Below, piece by piece: positions 1 through 6,246 of a stretch of DNA of 9,995 nucleotides. The DNA comes from JAGLSB01 sp023135955 (GTDB taxonomy: Bacteria; Bacteroidota; Bacteroidia; Bacteroidales; GCA-2748055). The position numbers and the translations under genes were made by a program. Where the stretch lies: the NCBI GenBank assembly GCA_030673645.1, contig DAOVIO010000149.1:1-9995 (forward strand), written 5' to 3'. The first letter of the stretch is position 1; every line of letters starts with the position of its first letter. The notes below the pieces were generated by a model, which searched no databases, was not told where the DNA came from, and saw nothing but the letters and a program-made list of their open reading frames with translations.

Positions 1-1311
1 GGCTACTTTAACAAATCCGCCAATATTAGCACCTTTCACATAATTTACATAATCGTTTCCTTCTGCTCCATGTTTAACGCAGGTAGCATGAATATTCTTC
101 ATGATCTCCTGTAACCTTAAATCTACTTCCTCTCTTGACCATGGTAAACGCATCGAATTCTGAGTCATTTCCAGTCCCGAAACGGCTACACCACCTGCAT
201 TTGCTGCCTTCCCTGGTCCATAAAGTATTTTATTTTGCAAGTAAATTTCAATTGCCTCAGATGAAGAAGGCATATTTGCTCCTTCAGAAACAACTTTACA
301 TCCATTTGAAATAAGCATTTTCGCATCAGCCTCATCAATTTCATTTTGAGTTGCAGATGGGAATGCTGCATCTGCTTTAATTTTCCAGGGCCTGGCACCT
401 TCAAAATATTCTACTCCGTATTTTTCAGCATACTCGTGTATTCTTCCTCTCCTAATATTTTTAAGATCCATGACAAATGCCAGTTTCTCATCGTCAATTC
501 CATTCGGATCATAAATAAAGCCTGCCGAATCAGACAGGGTTACTACTTTTCCTCCGAGCTCGTTTATCTTCTGTGTTGTATATTGAGCAACATTCCCTGA
601 TCCAGAAACAATACATGTTTTTCCCTTCAAGCTATCCCCTTTAGTCTTTAACATTTCCTCTGCAAAATATACCGCTCCATAACCAGTTGCTTCAGGACGA
701 ATCAGACTACCTCCCCATTCTAATCCTTTCCCGGTAAGAACACCTGTGAATTCATTTTTTATTCTCTTATACTGACCAAATAGAAATCCTATTTCACGAC
801 CTCCAACTCCTATGTCTCCTGCAGGAATATCTGTATTCGGACCTATATGACGATTTAATTCTGACATAAAACTCTGACAAAACTTCATTACTTCATTATC
901 CGATTTACCCTTTGGATCAAAATCTGATCCACCTTTGCCTCCTCCCATAGGAAGAGTAGTAAGACTATTTTTAAGAACCTGCTCAAATGCAAGAAATTTT
1001 AAAACACCCAGATTTACAGTAGGATGGAATCTTAAACCTCCTTTATAAGGCCCTATCGCACTATTCATTTCAATTCTGAAACCACGATTGATTTCAACTT
1101 CACCTTTATCATTCATCCATGGAACCCTAAAAATAATAATGCGCTCCGGTTCTGCAATTCTTTCAAGAATTTTTGCATGCTTATATCTGGGATGGTCCTC
1201 AATGTAAGGTATTAAAGTTTCTGCAACTTCCATTACTGCCTGATGAAATTCAGGTTCAGCAGGATTTTTGGCCTCGATTTTTGACATAAATTGTTTTACT
1301 CTGGAATCCAT
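1..1311 (-). CDS. gdhA: NADP-type glutamate dehydrogenase, 3' end cut by window edge
   Basis: Reductive amination of 2-oxoglutarate with ammonium and NADPH to give glutamate, in the cytoplasm; the family forms hexamers. I translated 437 codons from the ATG at 1311 with no stop before base 1. The last visible residues are GGFVKVA, which in E. coli GdhA lie about eight residues before the C-terminus, so the protein is close to the usual 445 residues. The N-terminal substrate domain carries KGGLRFHP (about 90-97) and the signature LPMGGGKGGSDFDP (120-133) with the catalytic lysine at 126. DIPAGDIGVGGREIG (161-175) supplies the catalytic aspartate, Asp166. The nucleotide-binding fold starts with SGSGNVAQ (236-243), and strand 2 ends in SDS (260-262) as in the E. 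coli NADPH enzyme, so NADPH preference is likely. The start is chosen because MDSRVKQFMSKI aligns with family N-termini and a plausible promoter lies about 45 bases upstream. No Shine-Dalgarno is visible. Confidence 0.97.
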   Translation of the reverse strand, partial: MDSRVKQFMSKIEAKNPAEPEFHQAVMEVAETLIPYIEDHPRYKHAKILERIAEPERIIIFRVPWMNDKGEVEINRGFRIEMNSAIGPYKGGLRFHPTVNLGVLKFLAFEQVLKNSLTTLPMGGGKGGSDFDPKGKSDNEVMKFCQSFMSELNRHIGPNTDIPAGDIGVGGREIGFLFGQYKRIKNEFTGVLTGKGLEWGGSLIRPEATGYGAVYFAEEMLKTKGDSLKGKTCIVSGSGNVAQYTTQKINELGGKVVTLSDSAGFIYDPNGIDDEKLAFVMDLKNIRRGRIHEYAEKYGVEYFEGARPWKIKADAAFPSATQNEIDEADAKMLISNGCKVVSEGANMPSSSEAIEIYLQNKILYGPGKAANAGGVAVSGLEMTQNSMRLPWSREEVDLRLQEIMKNIHATCVKHGAEGNDYVNYVKGANIGGFVKVA

Positions 1312-1320
1312 AATTTAAGT

Positions 1321-1367
1321 AGTTTTTAAGTTTGTTAAATAAAAAGTATTTTGCAAACTTAAAAACT
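1321..1367. repeat. Perfect 14-bp inverted repeat over the gdhA promoter
   Basis: AGTTTTTAAGTTTG (1321-1334) is repeated as its exact reverse complement at 1354-1367, with a 19-base A/T-rich spacer. Each arm holds TAAGTTTG, so a TAnnTTTG element faces inward from both sides. The likely gdhA transcript starts within the spacer, so the full hairpin would not form in that mRNA. This favours a DNA operator or paired promoters over an attenuator. The dprA transcript could carry the whole stem about 135 bases past its stop codon, but no U-run follows to mark a terminator. Confidence 0.6.
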
Positions 1368-1386
1368 TTCAAAGTTCTTTTTACAA
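1354..1386 (-). promoter_or_regulatory. Candidate Bacteroidota-type promoter for gdhA
   Basis: On the minus strand TAAGTTTG (1354-1361) matches the TAnnTTTG -7 element. A TTG at 1384-1386 stands 22 bp upstream as a candidate -33 element; that spacing is at the long end of the range I recall for this phylum. Transcription would start at about 1347 and leave a leader of roughly 35 bases before the gdhA ATG at 1311. The -7 element lies inside one arm of a perfect inverted repeat, so a dimeric regulator bound there would block or modulate the promoter. The motif match is seen; the function is inferred. Confidence 0.45.
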
Positions 1387-1430
1387 TTTAAAAGCAATTA
1401 TTCCATGATGAACAACAGAATCTTTTGAAA

Positions 1431-1442
1431 ATCACATGTGAT
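1431..1442. promoter_or_regulatory. Perfect 12-bp palindrome, candidate operator
   Basis: ATCACATGTGAT is its own reverse complement. It lies 120 bp upstream of the gdhA start and about 60 bp past the dprA stop. With no loop it cannot form a good RNA hairpin, so a homodimeric DNA-binding protein is the more natural reading. It is not a CRP site, because the half-sites are in the reverse order. No binding protein can be named from the sequence. Confidence 0.35.
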
Positions 1443-1450
1443 GAAGGCTA

Positions 1451-1462
1451 CATAAGCTTATG
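1451..1462. promoter_or_regulatory. Second perfect 12-bp palindrome, candidate operator
   Basis: CATAAGCTTATG is a perfect palindrome whose centre is 20 bp from the centre of the palindrome at 1431-1442, close to two helical turns. The two sites have different sequences, so they would not obviously bind the same protein. They lie in the dprA-gdhA gap, distal to the likely gdhA promoter. Function is inferred only from symmetry and placement. Confidence 0.3.
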
Positions 1463-1501
1463 ATTTATAGTGTTTTCCAGCATAAATTATAAATAATAAA
1501 A

Positions 1502-2623
1502 TTATCCCTTTTTACCATTGTGCATTCTGTAATGATTTCCGGGCAAAACTGAAATAATACCCTCAAATTCAAGCTTCAATAACATGGCTGATAATTTATA
1601 GATAGGAAGACCAAGAATAAGTGCCAAAGAGTCGCGGGAAAGACTTTCTTCTCTCTGTAATGCTTTGACTACTTTCTCTTCTTCCTGACTAAGACTTACA
1701 AAAAGTAATTTCTGTTTAGGACTAACCCTATTTGAACCCCTTTCCCAATTTAATAAATATTCCAAATCTTCAAGTCCTTCAATCATTGCTGCCTTATGAT
1801 CTTTAATTAATCGATTGCACCCATTCGAATAATCATCGCTTACCCTACCCGGATAAGCAAATACATCACGGTCATAAGAGTTGGCTATATCTGCGGTTAT
1901 TAAAGCTCCTCCTTTAGGCCCTGATTCCACAACTATTGTTGCATCAGCCAATCCGGCGATTATCCTGTTACGCTTAATAAAATTGTTTCTTTCCGGATTC
2001 ATATTTGACGCAAAATCACTTAAGATACATCCGTTTTCGATGATTTTAAAGGCAAGATTTTTATTCTCTGCAGGATAGATGGTATGAAGTCCATGACCCA
2101 GAACAGCAATTGTTTTTAAACTGTTTTTTAAAGCTGAAAGGTGTGCATTATAATCAATTCCATAGGCAAGGCCGCTCACTATAATAATAGATGGATAATG
2201 TTCTGCGATATCAGATAAAAGAGTGCTTATATTCTGAATTCCTTCTCTTGTAGCTCTTCTCGTTCCAACAACACTTATTATTTTATCTGCATTTGAAACA
2301 TTCTCACCTTTTAGATACATAACAAGAGGAGAATCGCTGCATTGTTTCAGTCTAACAGGGTAATCTTTGTCGTAACAGCTAAATATCCGGATGTCCCTTC
2401 TTCTACAGTATTCCATTTCTTTCGCGGCACGATCTAAATAACCTCCAGCCTTAGCTCGTCCAGACAAAATCTCACCAATACCCGGAATTTTCTGCAAAAC
2501 CTGACTTTTCTCTTTAAAGACAGCCTCGGCACTACCCAAATATGATATTAGCTTTCTCCCTGTTAGAGCTCCAATAGACGGAACCATAGATAAAGCAACC
2601 AAATATTGCAGCGAATTCTCCAT
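1502..2623 (-). CDS. dprA: DNA-processing protein DprA
   Basis: DprA (Smf) binds incoming single-stranded DNA during natural transformation and loads RecA; it is also present in species not known to be competent. The 373 residues show the full three-part layout. Residues 5-60 form a helix-hairpin-helix-like region (PSIGALTGRKL, KIPGIGE). Residues 75-285 are the Rossmann-like DprA domain, with VVGTRRAT (118-125), SGLAYGID (150-157), VLGHGLHTIYP (174-184), RNRIIAGLADA (218-228) and GGALITADIA (238-247). Residues 305-370 fit the C-terminal winged helix. The usual GSR.AS is GTRRAT here, a mild variation. The ATG start at 2623 gives the typical N-terminus. The gene lies 69 bp from the membrane-protein gene upstream, so cotranscription is possible, although a separate -7 element is visible at 2672-2679. 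No other competence genes are in the window. Confidence 0.95.
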   Translation of the reverse strand: MENSLQYLVALSMVPSIGALTGRKLISYLGSAEAVFKEKSQVLQKIPGIGEILSGRAKAGGYLDRAAKEMEYCRRRDIRIFSCYDKDYPVRLKQCSDSPLVMYLKGENVSNADKIISVVGTRRATREGIQNISTLLSDIAEHYPSIIIVSGLAYGIDYNAHLSALKNSLKTIAVLGHGLHTIYPAENKNLAFKIIENGCILSDFASNMNPERNNFIKRNRIIAGLADATIVVESGPKGGALITADIANSYDRDVFAYPGRVSDDYSNGCNRLIKDHKAAMIEGLEDLEYLLNWERGSNRVSPKQKLLFVSLSQEEEKVVKALQREESLSRDSLALILGLPIYKLSAMLLKLEFEGIISVLPGNHYRMHNGKKG

Positions 2624-2654
2624 AATACATCTTGTACTTGTTTATGGAAAAACC

Positions 2655-2673
2655 TGCTAAAAATCGGTTAGCA
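2655..2673 (-). terminator. Weak hairpin with T-run after the membrane-protein gene
   Basis: Read on the minus strand, TGCTAA and TTAGCA form a 6-bp stem around a 7-base loop, followed by GGTTTTT. It lies about 20 bases past the stop of the membrane-protein gene. The stem is short and A/T-rich, so it would be at best a leaky terminator ahead of dprA. Confidence 0.22.
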
Positions 2674-2679
2674 AAAATA
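2672..2679 (-). promoter_or_regulatory. Possible -7 element upstream of dprA
   Basis: TATTTTTG on the minus strand fits TAnnTTTG and would give a leader of about 40 bases before the dprA ATG. No TTG lies at the right distance for a -33 element, and this 8-mer is expected by chance fairly often in such A/T-rich DNA. It overlaps the end of the hairpin at 2655-2673. Confidence 0.25.
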
Positions 2680-2692
2680 AACTTTTTGTCAA

Positions 2693-3166
2693 TTATTTTT
2701 TAACGTACTGTATAAGAGAGTCTTTCAGCGCCTTCAAATCTTCTTTTGACAGTGCTGACAAAGAAATAGGAGGATATTTTCCAATCCCTTTTTTGAAATT
2801 CTGATATAACACAAGAGAATTATAAGTACTTCCTTTTACTATTTCAAATTTGACAAATTTGCTTTTAGGAATCTCAATACTATTCTTTTTCTGATTAAAT
2901 GGCTTTACCGGAAAATATCTTACTGTAATTTTATTTCCTTTATCACTATAATAAATATAATAAGGACTACTTAATCGGTGGTATAAAATTACAGATACCC
3001 ATAAGAAACAAAAAAAGACTATCCAAAAGCCTCGGGCAATCCCCCAAAAAGGCTGATTAAAATAATTTGAAAAAGAAAAGGTTAATATTAGAGGAGCTAG
3101 AACTATTGGAGTGATAAATTTCTGTAACCATATTCTATAAGTACCTTTTTTATTGTCAAATTGCAT
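2693..3166 (-). CDS. Small two-helix membrane protein, possible PH-like cytoplasmic tail
   Basis: I do not recognise a named family. From the ATG at 3166 the product is 157 residues. Residues 17-36 and 45-63 are hydrophobic and make two likely membrane helices joined by a short loop. Residues 67-157 are soluble and look rich in beta strand (YYIYYSD, KITVRYFPV, FVKFEIV, NSLVLYQN), ending in a helix (SKEDLKALKDSLIQYVKK). Two helices followed by strands and a closing helix is the layout of several bacterial PH-like (bPH) membrane proteins, so that fold is my inference. A longer frame begins at a GTG at 3220, but the extra 18 residues are low-complexity and the ATG is preferred. I saw no TAnnTTTG element upstream, so the gene may depend on readthrough from the proline dehydrogenase gene. 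It is proportionally richer in aromatic and lysine residues than its neighbours. Confidence 0.75.
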   Translation of the reverse strand: MQFDNKKGTYRIWLQKFITPIVLAPLILTFSFSNYFNQPFWGIARGFWIVFFCFLWVSVILYHRLSSPYYIYYSDKGNKITVRYFPVKPFNQKKNSIEIPKSKFVKFEIVKGSTYNSLVLYQNFKKGIGKYPPISLSALSKEDLKALKDSLIQYVKK

Positions 3167-3270
3167 TGTTTGTTTTTTTATAAAGATATTGAATATCCTG
3201 TAATATTTAAAAAAAAGCACTGGTTTTAACTTGAATACTTAATCCAATCATAAGCTGAAACATCTCAGTT

Positions 3271-3297
3271 GTAACCCACGTAACTCCTGTAACCCCT
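3271..3297. repeat. Three GTAAC units at exact 9-bp period
   Basis: GTAAC starts at 3271, 3280 and 3289, each followed by a C-rich 4-mer (CCAC, TCCT, CCCT). The block begins five bases past the proline dehydrogenase stop codon (TAG, 3302-3304). Because 9 is three codons, the repeat stays in that gene's reading frame. It is too short and too close-spaced for CRISPR. Confidence 0.5.
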
Positions 3298-3301
3298 CAA
3301 C

Positions 3302-4483
3302 CTAACTACTCTTTCCCTTACGCCTTTTTCTCTCTGTCTTAATCAAATTCAGCTCCCTTCCTGTTTGTCCTTTTACAGAAGTATTTTCTTCAGCCCTTCT
3401 TGTAAGATATGGTAATACTTGCTTAACCGGACCATAGGGAACATATTTCGCCACATTGAATCCCTCCAGGGCAAGGTTAAAACTAATATTATCACTCATG
3501 CCATAAAGCTGTGAGAACCAACATCTATCATCATCAGGAGAGATTCCCAGTTTTATCATTATTTCTGTCATCAATTTTGAACTGAACTCATTATGCGTCC
3601 CATTAAAAACTGAAACTATATCAATATTTTTAAGGGAATATTCCAAAGCCAAATTATAATCTTTATTGGTCGATTCTTTATCAATCTGAATTGGATCTTT
3701 GTAATTTTTTTCAGCAGCCCTTTCCCTCTCTCTTTCCATATAAGCACCTCTGACAAACTTAGCACCTATAAAGAATTTCTCATTTCTTGCCCGATCCACA
3801 TCTCTTTTTAAGATGTTTAGTCTATCCCATCGATACATCTGATAAGTATTAAAAACAATTGCTTTCCTGGAATTAAACTTCACCTGCATTTCATATACAA
3901 CCTGATCAATAAAATTCTGGTACCAGCTATCCTCTGCATCAATTAAAATTGGCAAATCATAATCCGCCGCCTTAGAGCACATTATTAATACTCGTTGTCT
4001 GAATTTTTCACCCTCATTCTTCGAATCCTCATCGGCTTCTTCCTCACTAAAACTTAAAACTTCCAAAGCCTGTGATTTTATGAATGCAGTAGGTTTGAAA
4101 ACAGCAAAGGGAATATTCTCGTTTCGTCCGGCAAAATCAATTGCCCGTAAAGTTTCCTGAAGTGCTTTATCTATCTCAAAATCAGACTCGCTACCCTCAA
4201 CAGAATAATCAAGTATTGAACGAACTTTTCCTGTTGATAATTTCTCTACTACAGGAGCACATTCTTCTATGCATTCTCCTCCAACAAATTGTGCATAAAC
4301 CGTTGGCTTAACAATCCAATTAACTGGAATACCAATATTTACCATTAGACCAATGAAGGAGTTCCCAATCTTAACAAGGCCGGGGCGGGAAATTAATTTA
4401 AACATAAGGAATGCTCTTGCTAATTCCCGGTCTGCTCTAACCTTAAATGCTACCTCTGTATTTTCAAAATTAATTAGTGTCAT
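3302..4483 (-). CDS. Stand-alone proline dehydrogenase (FAD)
   Basis: Oxidises L-proline to pyrroline-5-carboxylate with FAD, passing electrons to the quinone pool; a separate P5C dehydrogenase then makes glutamate. The 393 residues match the monofunctional enzyme, with no P5C dehydrogenase domain. The (beta/alpha)8-barrel motifs appear in order: LDYSVEG (91-97), FKPTA (129-133), DAEDSWYQ (182-189), KFVRGAYME (242-250), NGTHNE (294-299), LYGMSDN (326-332), YVPYGP (347-352) and RRAEEN (362-367). The last two carry the substrate-contacting Tyr and Arg pair. An acidic insert at about 146-160 (SEEEADEDSKNEGEK) interrupts the region between early barrel strands, which is common in Bacteroidota homologues. 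The C-terminus is strongly basic (KTERKRRKGKSS). The ATG at 4483 is the natural start. The gene is divergent from aroA, with 67-82 bp between starts depending on the aroA start used. Confidence 0.93.
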   Translation of the reverse strand: MTLINFENTEVAFKVRADRELARAFLMFKLISRPGLVKIGNSFIGLMVNIGIPVNWIVKPTVYAQFVGGECIEECAPVVEKLSTGKVRSILDYSVEGSESDFEIDKALQETLRAIDFAGRNENIPFAVFKPTAFIKSQALEVLSFSEEEADEDSKNEGEKFRQRVLIMCSKAADYDLPILIDAEDSWYQNFIDQVVYEMQVKFNSRKAIVFNTYQMYRWDRLNILKRDVDRARNEKFFIGAKFVRGAYMERERERAAEKNYKDPIQIDKESTNKDYNLALEYSLKNIDIVSVFNGTHNEFSSKLMTEIMIKLGISPDDDRCWFSQLYGMSDNISFNLALEGFNVAKYVPYGPVKQVLPYLTRRAEENTSVKGQTGRELNLIKTERKRRKGKSS

Positions 4484-4490
4484 TATTTAA

Positions 4491-4506
4491 CTCTTGAATT
4501 TAAGAG
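4491..4506. promoter_or_regulatory. Near-perfect 16-bp palindrome in the proline dehydrogenase/aroA divergent gap
   Basis: CTCTTGAATTTAAGAG pairs at all positions except a G-T pair in the sixth position from each end. It lies 7 bp upstream of the proline dehydrogenase ATG, inside the shared gap with aroA. The likely use is an operator for one or both genes. I found no good TAnnTTTG match on either strand here, so the promoters themselves are not located. Confidence 0.3.
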
Positions 4507-4565
4507 ATCAATTATAACAAAAAGTGTCCTGAAAATTATTTACTTTTATCATGTTATTTTATGTT

Positions 4566-5798
4566 ATGCAATACAGTATCAGAAAAACAGAAAAGAAAGG
4601 ACAGGTCAGAATTATTCTACCTGCTTCAAAAAGTATAAACAACAGGTTATTAGTCCTTTCTGCATTGTCTAAAGGTAAAATTCAACTAGCAAAACTTTCT
4701 CAGAGCGACGATTCTCAAATAATGTACTCTTTACTGAATTCTGAAAATAAAATAAAAAATGCAGGGCATGCAGGAACTGTCATGAGGTTTCTTACTGCTT
4801 TCTATTCGATTTGTCCAGGTGAAATTTTGTTAACCGGTAGTGAAAGAATGAAGAGCAGGCCTATTGCGGAACTAGTAGATGCATTAAGGATTATTGGCGC
4901 AAAAATTGAATATACCAGCAAGAAAGGCTTTCCTCCTTTAAAAATTATGGGAAAAGAATTAACCGGCGGTAAAATTTCTATCGAATCCGGGATATCGAGT
5001 CAATACATCAGTGCTCTCATAATGATCGGTTCCTCTTTGAAAAATGGACTCGAAATTGAACTTAAAGGCGACACTATTTCTTCATCATATATTGATTTAA
5101 CACTTGGCTTATTAAAGCAAACAGGTATTAAAGCTCATCGGGAAGGTAAAATTATTATCATTAATAATTCCGATTTCAAAAATCTGAAAATGGAAGTGGA
5201 AGCCGATTGGAGTAGTGCTTCTTATTGGTTCTCAATTGTCGGACTAAAAAATGAATTAGACATTCTTCTTCCGGGATTGGATCAAAATAGCCTTCAAGGA
5301 GATGCTGAAATTAGAAATATCTTTTCGAAGCTTGGGGTCAAATCTCATTTCTCTAATGAAGGATTGACTTTATCGGCGATCAAACAAGAAATTAATTTCT
5401 TCGAATATGACTTTAGGGACAATCCAGATATGGTTCAAACCTTTATTCCTTATTGTGTTGCCAAGGACATCCCTTTCAGCTTCTCAGGATGCAGGAGCCT
5501 TAGAATAAAGGAAACAGACAGAATACTGGCCTTAGCAAACGAATTTAGAAAGTTTGAAGTAGAACTTACTTTCTCTGAAGATGGTGAGTATATATCATGG
5601 AATGGAAATTCAAAACCTGACTGGACGAAACCCGTAATAATTGACACATACGATGACCATAGAATGGCTCTTGGGATGGCACCTTTATCTATTGTGACTT
5701 CCGAAATTATAATTAACGAACCTGATGTGGTGTCAAAATCTTATCCTGGTTTCTGGAAAGATTTAAAGAAAGCGGGGTTTTCAATCTCAGAAATTTAA
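4566..5798 (+). CDS. aroA: 3-phosphoshikimate 1-carboxyvinyltransferase (EPSP synthase)
   Basis: Transfers the enolpyruvyl group of PEP to shikimate-3-phosphate, the sixth step of the shikimate pathway to aromatic amino acids, in the cytoplasm. Motifs in order, numbered from the ATG at 4566 (410 residues): LPASKSINNR (18-27), with Lys22, Ser23 and Arg27 at the same numbers as in the E. coli enzyme; AGTVMRFLT (69-77); ERMKSRPI (93-100); SSQY (144-147), binding the shikimate phosphate; NPDMVQT (286-292), with the catalytic Asp288; RIKETDRI (313-320); and DDHRMAL (363-369). An upstream in-frame ATG at 4551 would add MLFYV, but the shorter start fits the family, where the SKS lysine is near residue 22. 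At 410 residues it is slightly shorter than the E. coli protein (427). No other shikimate gene is adjacent; the gene stands alone between divergent proline dehydrogenase and convergent tadA. Confidence 0.95.
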   Translation: MQYSIRKTEKKGQVRIILPASKSINNRLLVLSALSKGKIQLAKLSQSDDSQIMYSLLNSENKIKNAGHAGTVMRFLTAFYSICPGEILLTGSERMKSRPIAELVDALRIIGAKIEYTSKKGFPPLKIMGKELTGGKISIESGISSQYISALIMIGSSLKNGLEIELKGDTISSSYIDLTLGLLKQTGIKAHREGKIIIINNSDFKNLKMEVEADWSSASYWFSIVGLKNELDILLPGLDQNSLQGDAEIRNIFSKLGVKSHFSNEGLTLSAIKQEINFFEYDFRDNPDMVQTFIPYCVAKDIPFSFSGCRSLRIKETDRILALANEFRKFEVELTFSEDGEYISWNGNSKPDWTKPVIIDTYDDHRMALGMAPLSIVTSEIIINEPDVVSKSYPGFWKDLKKAGFSISEI

Positions 5799-5830
5799 TT
5801 GTTCTGAATTAATCGGTTTTTATATATAAG

Positions 5831-5852
5831 AATATCTACTCTAGAAGATATT
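5831..5852 (+). terminator. Weak hairpin 32 bases past aroA
   Basis: AATATCT (5831-5837) and AGATATT (5846-5852) form a 7-bp perfect stem with an 8-base loop. A T-rich run (5817-5825) lies before it, not after it, on the plus strand, so it lacks the classic U-tract for aroA. It could protect the transcript end or be chance. Confidence 0.22.
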
Positions 5853-5992
5853 GGGACCATCCAAACCCCCTCCACCCACCCAGTTGCAGAGCGAAGTCGA
5901 AGTATTAATGGGGGAAATCCGAAAAAACTGCCGATCTACTGTTTTCCGAAAAAGACAGCCAAAGATAATAATGCCTTGCTGAGTGTGAGGAC

Positions 5993-6153
5993 GAGATTGC
6001 TTCAGTCGCCCTCATGCCTCGGGCTTCTGCCAATGACTTCGCCTTGTCATCAGAATGGGATAAATAAGTTGGCGGCTTTCCCGCCAACTTATTTATCCCT
6101 ACTCCCAAGTGCATGTCGTCCTTGCGAGACGACGAAGGAGGCGAAGCAATCTC
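5993..6153. repeat. Folded GC-rich intergenic repeat element of about 160 bp
   Basis: The outer arms GAGATTGCTTC (5993-6003) and GAAGCAATCTC (6143-6153) are exact reverse complements. Nested between them are hairpins: ATGAC/GTCAT at 6033-6037 and 6046-6050, the 19-bp stem at 6057-6099, and GTCGTC/GACGAC at 6115-6120 and 6128-6133. The centre of the outer arms (6073) and of the main stem (6078) nearly coincide, so the unit behaves as one large imperfect palindrome. The right half (CTTGCGAGACGACGAAGG followed by GCGAAGCAATCTC) resembles an intergenic repeat I recall from many bacterial genomes. It encodes no transposase, so a non-autonomous element or a REP-like unit is the likely class. Confidence 0.6.
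6057..6099. repeat. 19-bp perfect stem-loop
   Basis: GGGATAAATAAGTTGGCGG (6057-6075) and its exact reverse complement (6081-6099) enclose a 5-base CTTTC loop. This is the strongest hairpin in the window and would form in RNA from either strand. No T-run follows on either side, so it is not a classic intrinsic terminator, though it could stall polymerase or protect 3' ends of the convergent aroA and tadA transcripts. Confidence 0.8.
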
Positions 6154-6246
6154 TTATTCTATGCCGTTACTCGATTCAAAGTTAATGTAATACAATGTGG
6201 CAAATACAGATCCATTTGTTATGATTCCTGACTTTCCCGAAAATAT

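Larger units (their letters stand above)
5799..6246. other. Long non-coding gap between convergent aroA and tadA
   Basis: No credible gene is present. Two 69-residue open frames on opposite strands (5905-6114 minus, 5976-6185 plus) cover the same repeat DNA and resemble no protein I know. By hand count 5881-6160 is about 48% GC, against about 37% for a sampled stretch of aspS. Contents from left: a small hairpin (5831-5852); a C-rich tract (5857-5881); a fragment GAGCGAAGTCGAAG (5889-5902) of the kind I recall as intergenic repeats in Bacteroidota; and the folded element at 5993-6153. After 6160 the DNA returns to A/T-rich sequence with nothing recognisable. Confidence 0.7.

Noticed and set aside
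1431..1442. CRP/FNR-type binding site
   Set aside because: The half-sites TCACA and TGTGA are in the reverse order with no 6-bp gap, so the known consensus is not met.
3167..3220. 18-residue N-terminal extension of the membrane-protein gene
   Set aside because: It would need a GTG start and is a low-complexity stretch. The ATG at 3166 gives a sensible short N-terminus before the first helix.
3271..3297. CRISPR-like array
   Set aside because: The units are 5 bp at a 9-bp period with no spacers of normal size and no cas genes nearby.
4551..4565. Upstream ATG for aroA adding MLFYV
   Set aside because: The ATG at 4566 puts the SKS lysine at residue 22, as in the E. coli enzyme. The longer start has no added support.
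6057..6099. Intrinsic bidirectional terminator for aroA and tadA
   Set aside because: The stem is strong but no T-run follows on either strand, and it lies about 150 bp or more from each stop codon.
5905..6185. Two overlapping 69-residue open frames on opposite strands in the aroA-tadA gap
   Set aside because: Both lie across the folded repeat DNA, have odd composition and no family resemblance, and overlap each other. They are by-products of GC-rich repeat sequence with few stops.
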